Source: Chloroflexota bacterium
Lineage (GTDB): Bacteria > Chloroflexota > Anaerolineae > Anaerolineales > Villigracilaceae
Direction of reading: 5' to 3'
DNA: 5,155 bases
Assembly (NCBI GenBank): GCA_016191985.1
Contig: JACPVB010000193.1
Location: 1-5,155, forward strand
Made by a program: the position numbers and the translations under genes. This document shows positions 4,948 through 5,155 of the stretch, in pieces (position 1 is the first letter of the stretch; every line of letters starts with the position of its first letter). Below the pieces are notes generated by a model. That model saw nothing but the letters and a program-made list of their open reading frames with translations, ran no database searches and was not told the DNA's origin.

Positions 4948-4984
4948 AAAAAACGAAGTAACGACAAGTCGTTACTTCGTTTTT
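4948..4984. terminator. Bidirectional Rho-independent terminator between vapC and ftsK
   Basis: CGAAGTAACGAC (4954-4965) and GTCGTTACTTCG (4968-4979) form a perfect 12-bp inverted repeat around AA, with the innermost pairs probably open to make a loop. It is flanked by AAAAAA (4948-4953) and TTTTT (4980-4984), so a T-tract follows the stem on both strands. It can stop the rightward toxin transcript and the leftward ftsK transcript. Confidence 0.9.
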
Positions 4985-4986
4985 AA

Positions 4987-5155
4987 TTACATTCCATCAT
5001 CCTTCGGCGGCGCGGTGGGACCGTAATCCAGCACCTGGCGCATTTGCGTGGCTCCCTCCGGCGGACCGACAATCTTTTTATCCTCCATCGTATCCACGAT
5101 GCGGGAGGCGCGGGTGTAGCCGATGCGTAATCTTCTTTGCAACATGGAGACGGAA
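4987..5155 (-). CDS. ftsK: DNA translocase FtsK/SpoIIIE, C-terminal end (partial)
   Basis: The last 55 codons of a gene whose 5' part lies beyond the right edge. The visible protein begins SVSMLQRRLRIGYTRASRIVD and continues MEDKKIVGPPEGATQMRQVL, the hallmark of the FtsK gamma domain. That winged helix reads polar chromosome sequences and directs the hexameric motor during chromosome segregation at the septum. The recognition-helix residues (QRRLRIGYTRA) are well kept. After the usual family end (about VL) there is a short Pro/Asp-rich tail, DYGPTAPPKDDGM. The motor and membrane domains cannot be seen here. It converges on the toxin gene and shares the terminator just past its stop. Confidence 0.92.
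   Translation of the reverse strand, partial: SVSMLQRRLRIGYTRASRIVDTMEDKKIVGPPEGATQMRQVLDYGPTAPPKDDGM

Noticed and set aside
3513..4964. Similarity between GGAGTAACGAG in the meaB-side repeat and GAAGTAACGAC in the vapC terminator stem
   Set aside because: The shared word is about 8-10 bases only, and the terminator arms are explained by their own perfect symmetry; too short to claim common origin.
1..5155. CRISPR array, tRNA or rRNA gene, insertion sequence or prophage genes
   Set aside because: No regularly spaced direct repeats, no recognisable tRNA or rRNA segments, and no transposase, integrase or phage protein seen on either strand.

Overview
The window looks like a chromosomal segment of a free-living bacterium with mixed, mid-range GC content. 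My best guess at lineage is a Chloroflexota (Anaerolineae-like) genome. The guess rests on a stand-alone B12-binding mutase subunit beside meaB, a divergent-looking Prs, and short dispersed palindromic repeats that I recall as common in such genomes. It is inference, not proof. Coding density is high, and no gene-free stretch exceeds about 175 bp.

Layout. Positions 1-4088 are all on the minus strand, so transcription runs from right to left. At 3666-4088 is a small cobalamin-binding subunit of an acyl-CoA mutase, probably methylmalonyl-CoA mutase, with its own promoter, a strong ribosome binding site and an intrinsic terminator. After a 174-bp spacer full of repeat fragments comes a tightly packed run: meaB (G-protein chaperone of the mutase), a RimJ/RimL-type GNAT acetyltransferase joined to meaB by an ATGA overlap, and prs (PRPP synthase) starting 3 nt after the acetyltransferase stop. 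A 79-bp inverted-repeat element separates prs from mutM (8-oxoguanine glycosylase), and another coding region appears to start 2 nt after the mutM stop and leave the window.

Positions 4201-4984 hold a plus-strand type II toxin-antitoxin cassette. It has a near-consensus promoter (TTGACA, 17-nt spacer, TATGAT), a perfect 9-bp palindrome over the transcription and translation start region, a Phd/YefM-type antitoxin, a PIN-domain (VapC-type) toxin overlapping it by ATGA, and a long bidirectional terminator. Convergent to it at the right edge is the last 55 codons of an FtsK/SpoIIIE DNA translocase (gamma, winged-helix domain).

How the genes fit together: the B12 subunit and MeaB belong to one enzyme system, which interconverts acyl-CoA skeletons and protects or reloads the B12 cofactor, but the catalytic large subunit is not in the window. 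Prs, MutM and FtsK are housekeeping genes. I found no wholly new multi-gene system. The most interesting points are the toxin-antitoxin control region, in which one palindrome covers the predicted transcription start, ribosome binding site and first base of the start codon, and the dispersed repeat family, one piece of which appears to be translated as part of the B12-binding protein.
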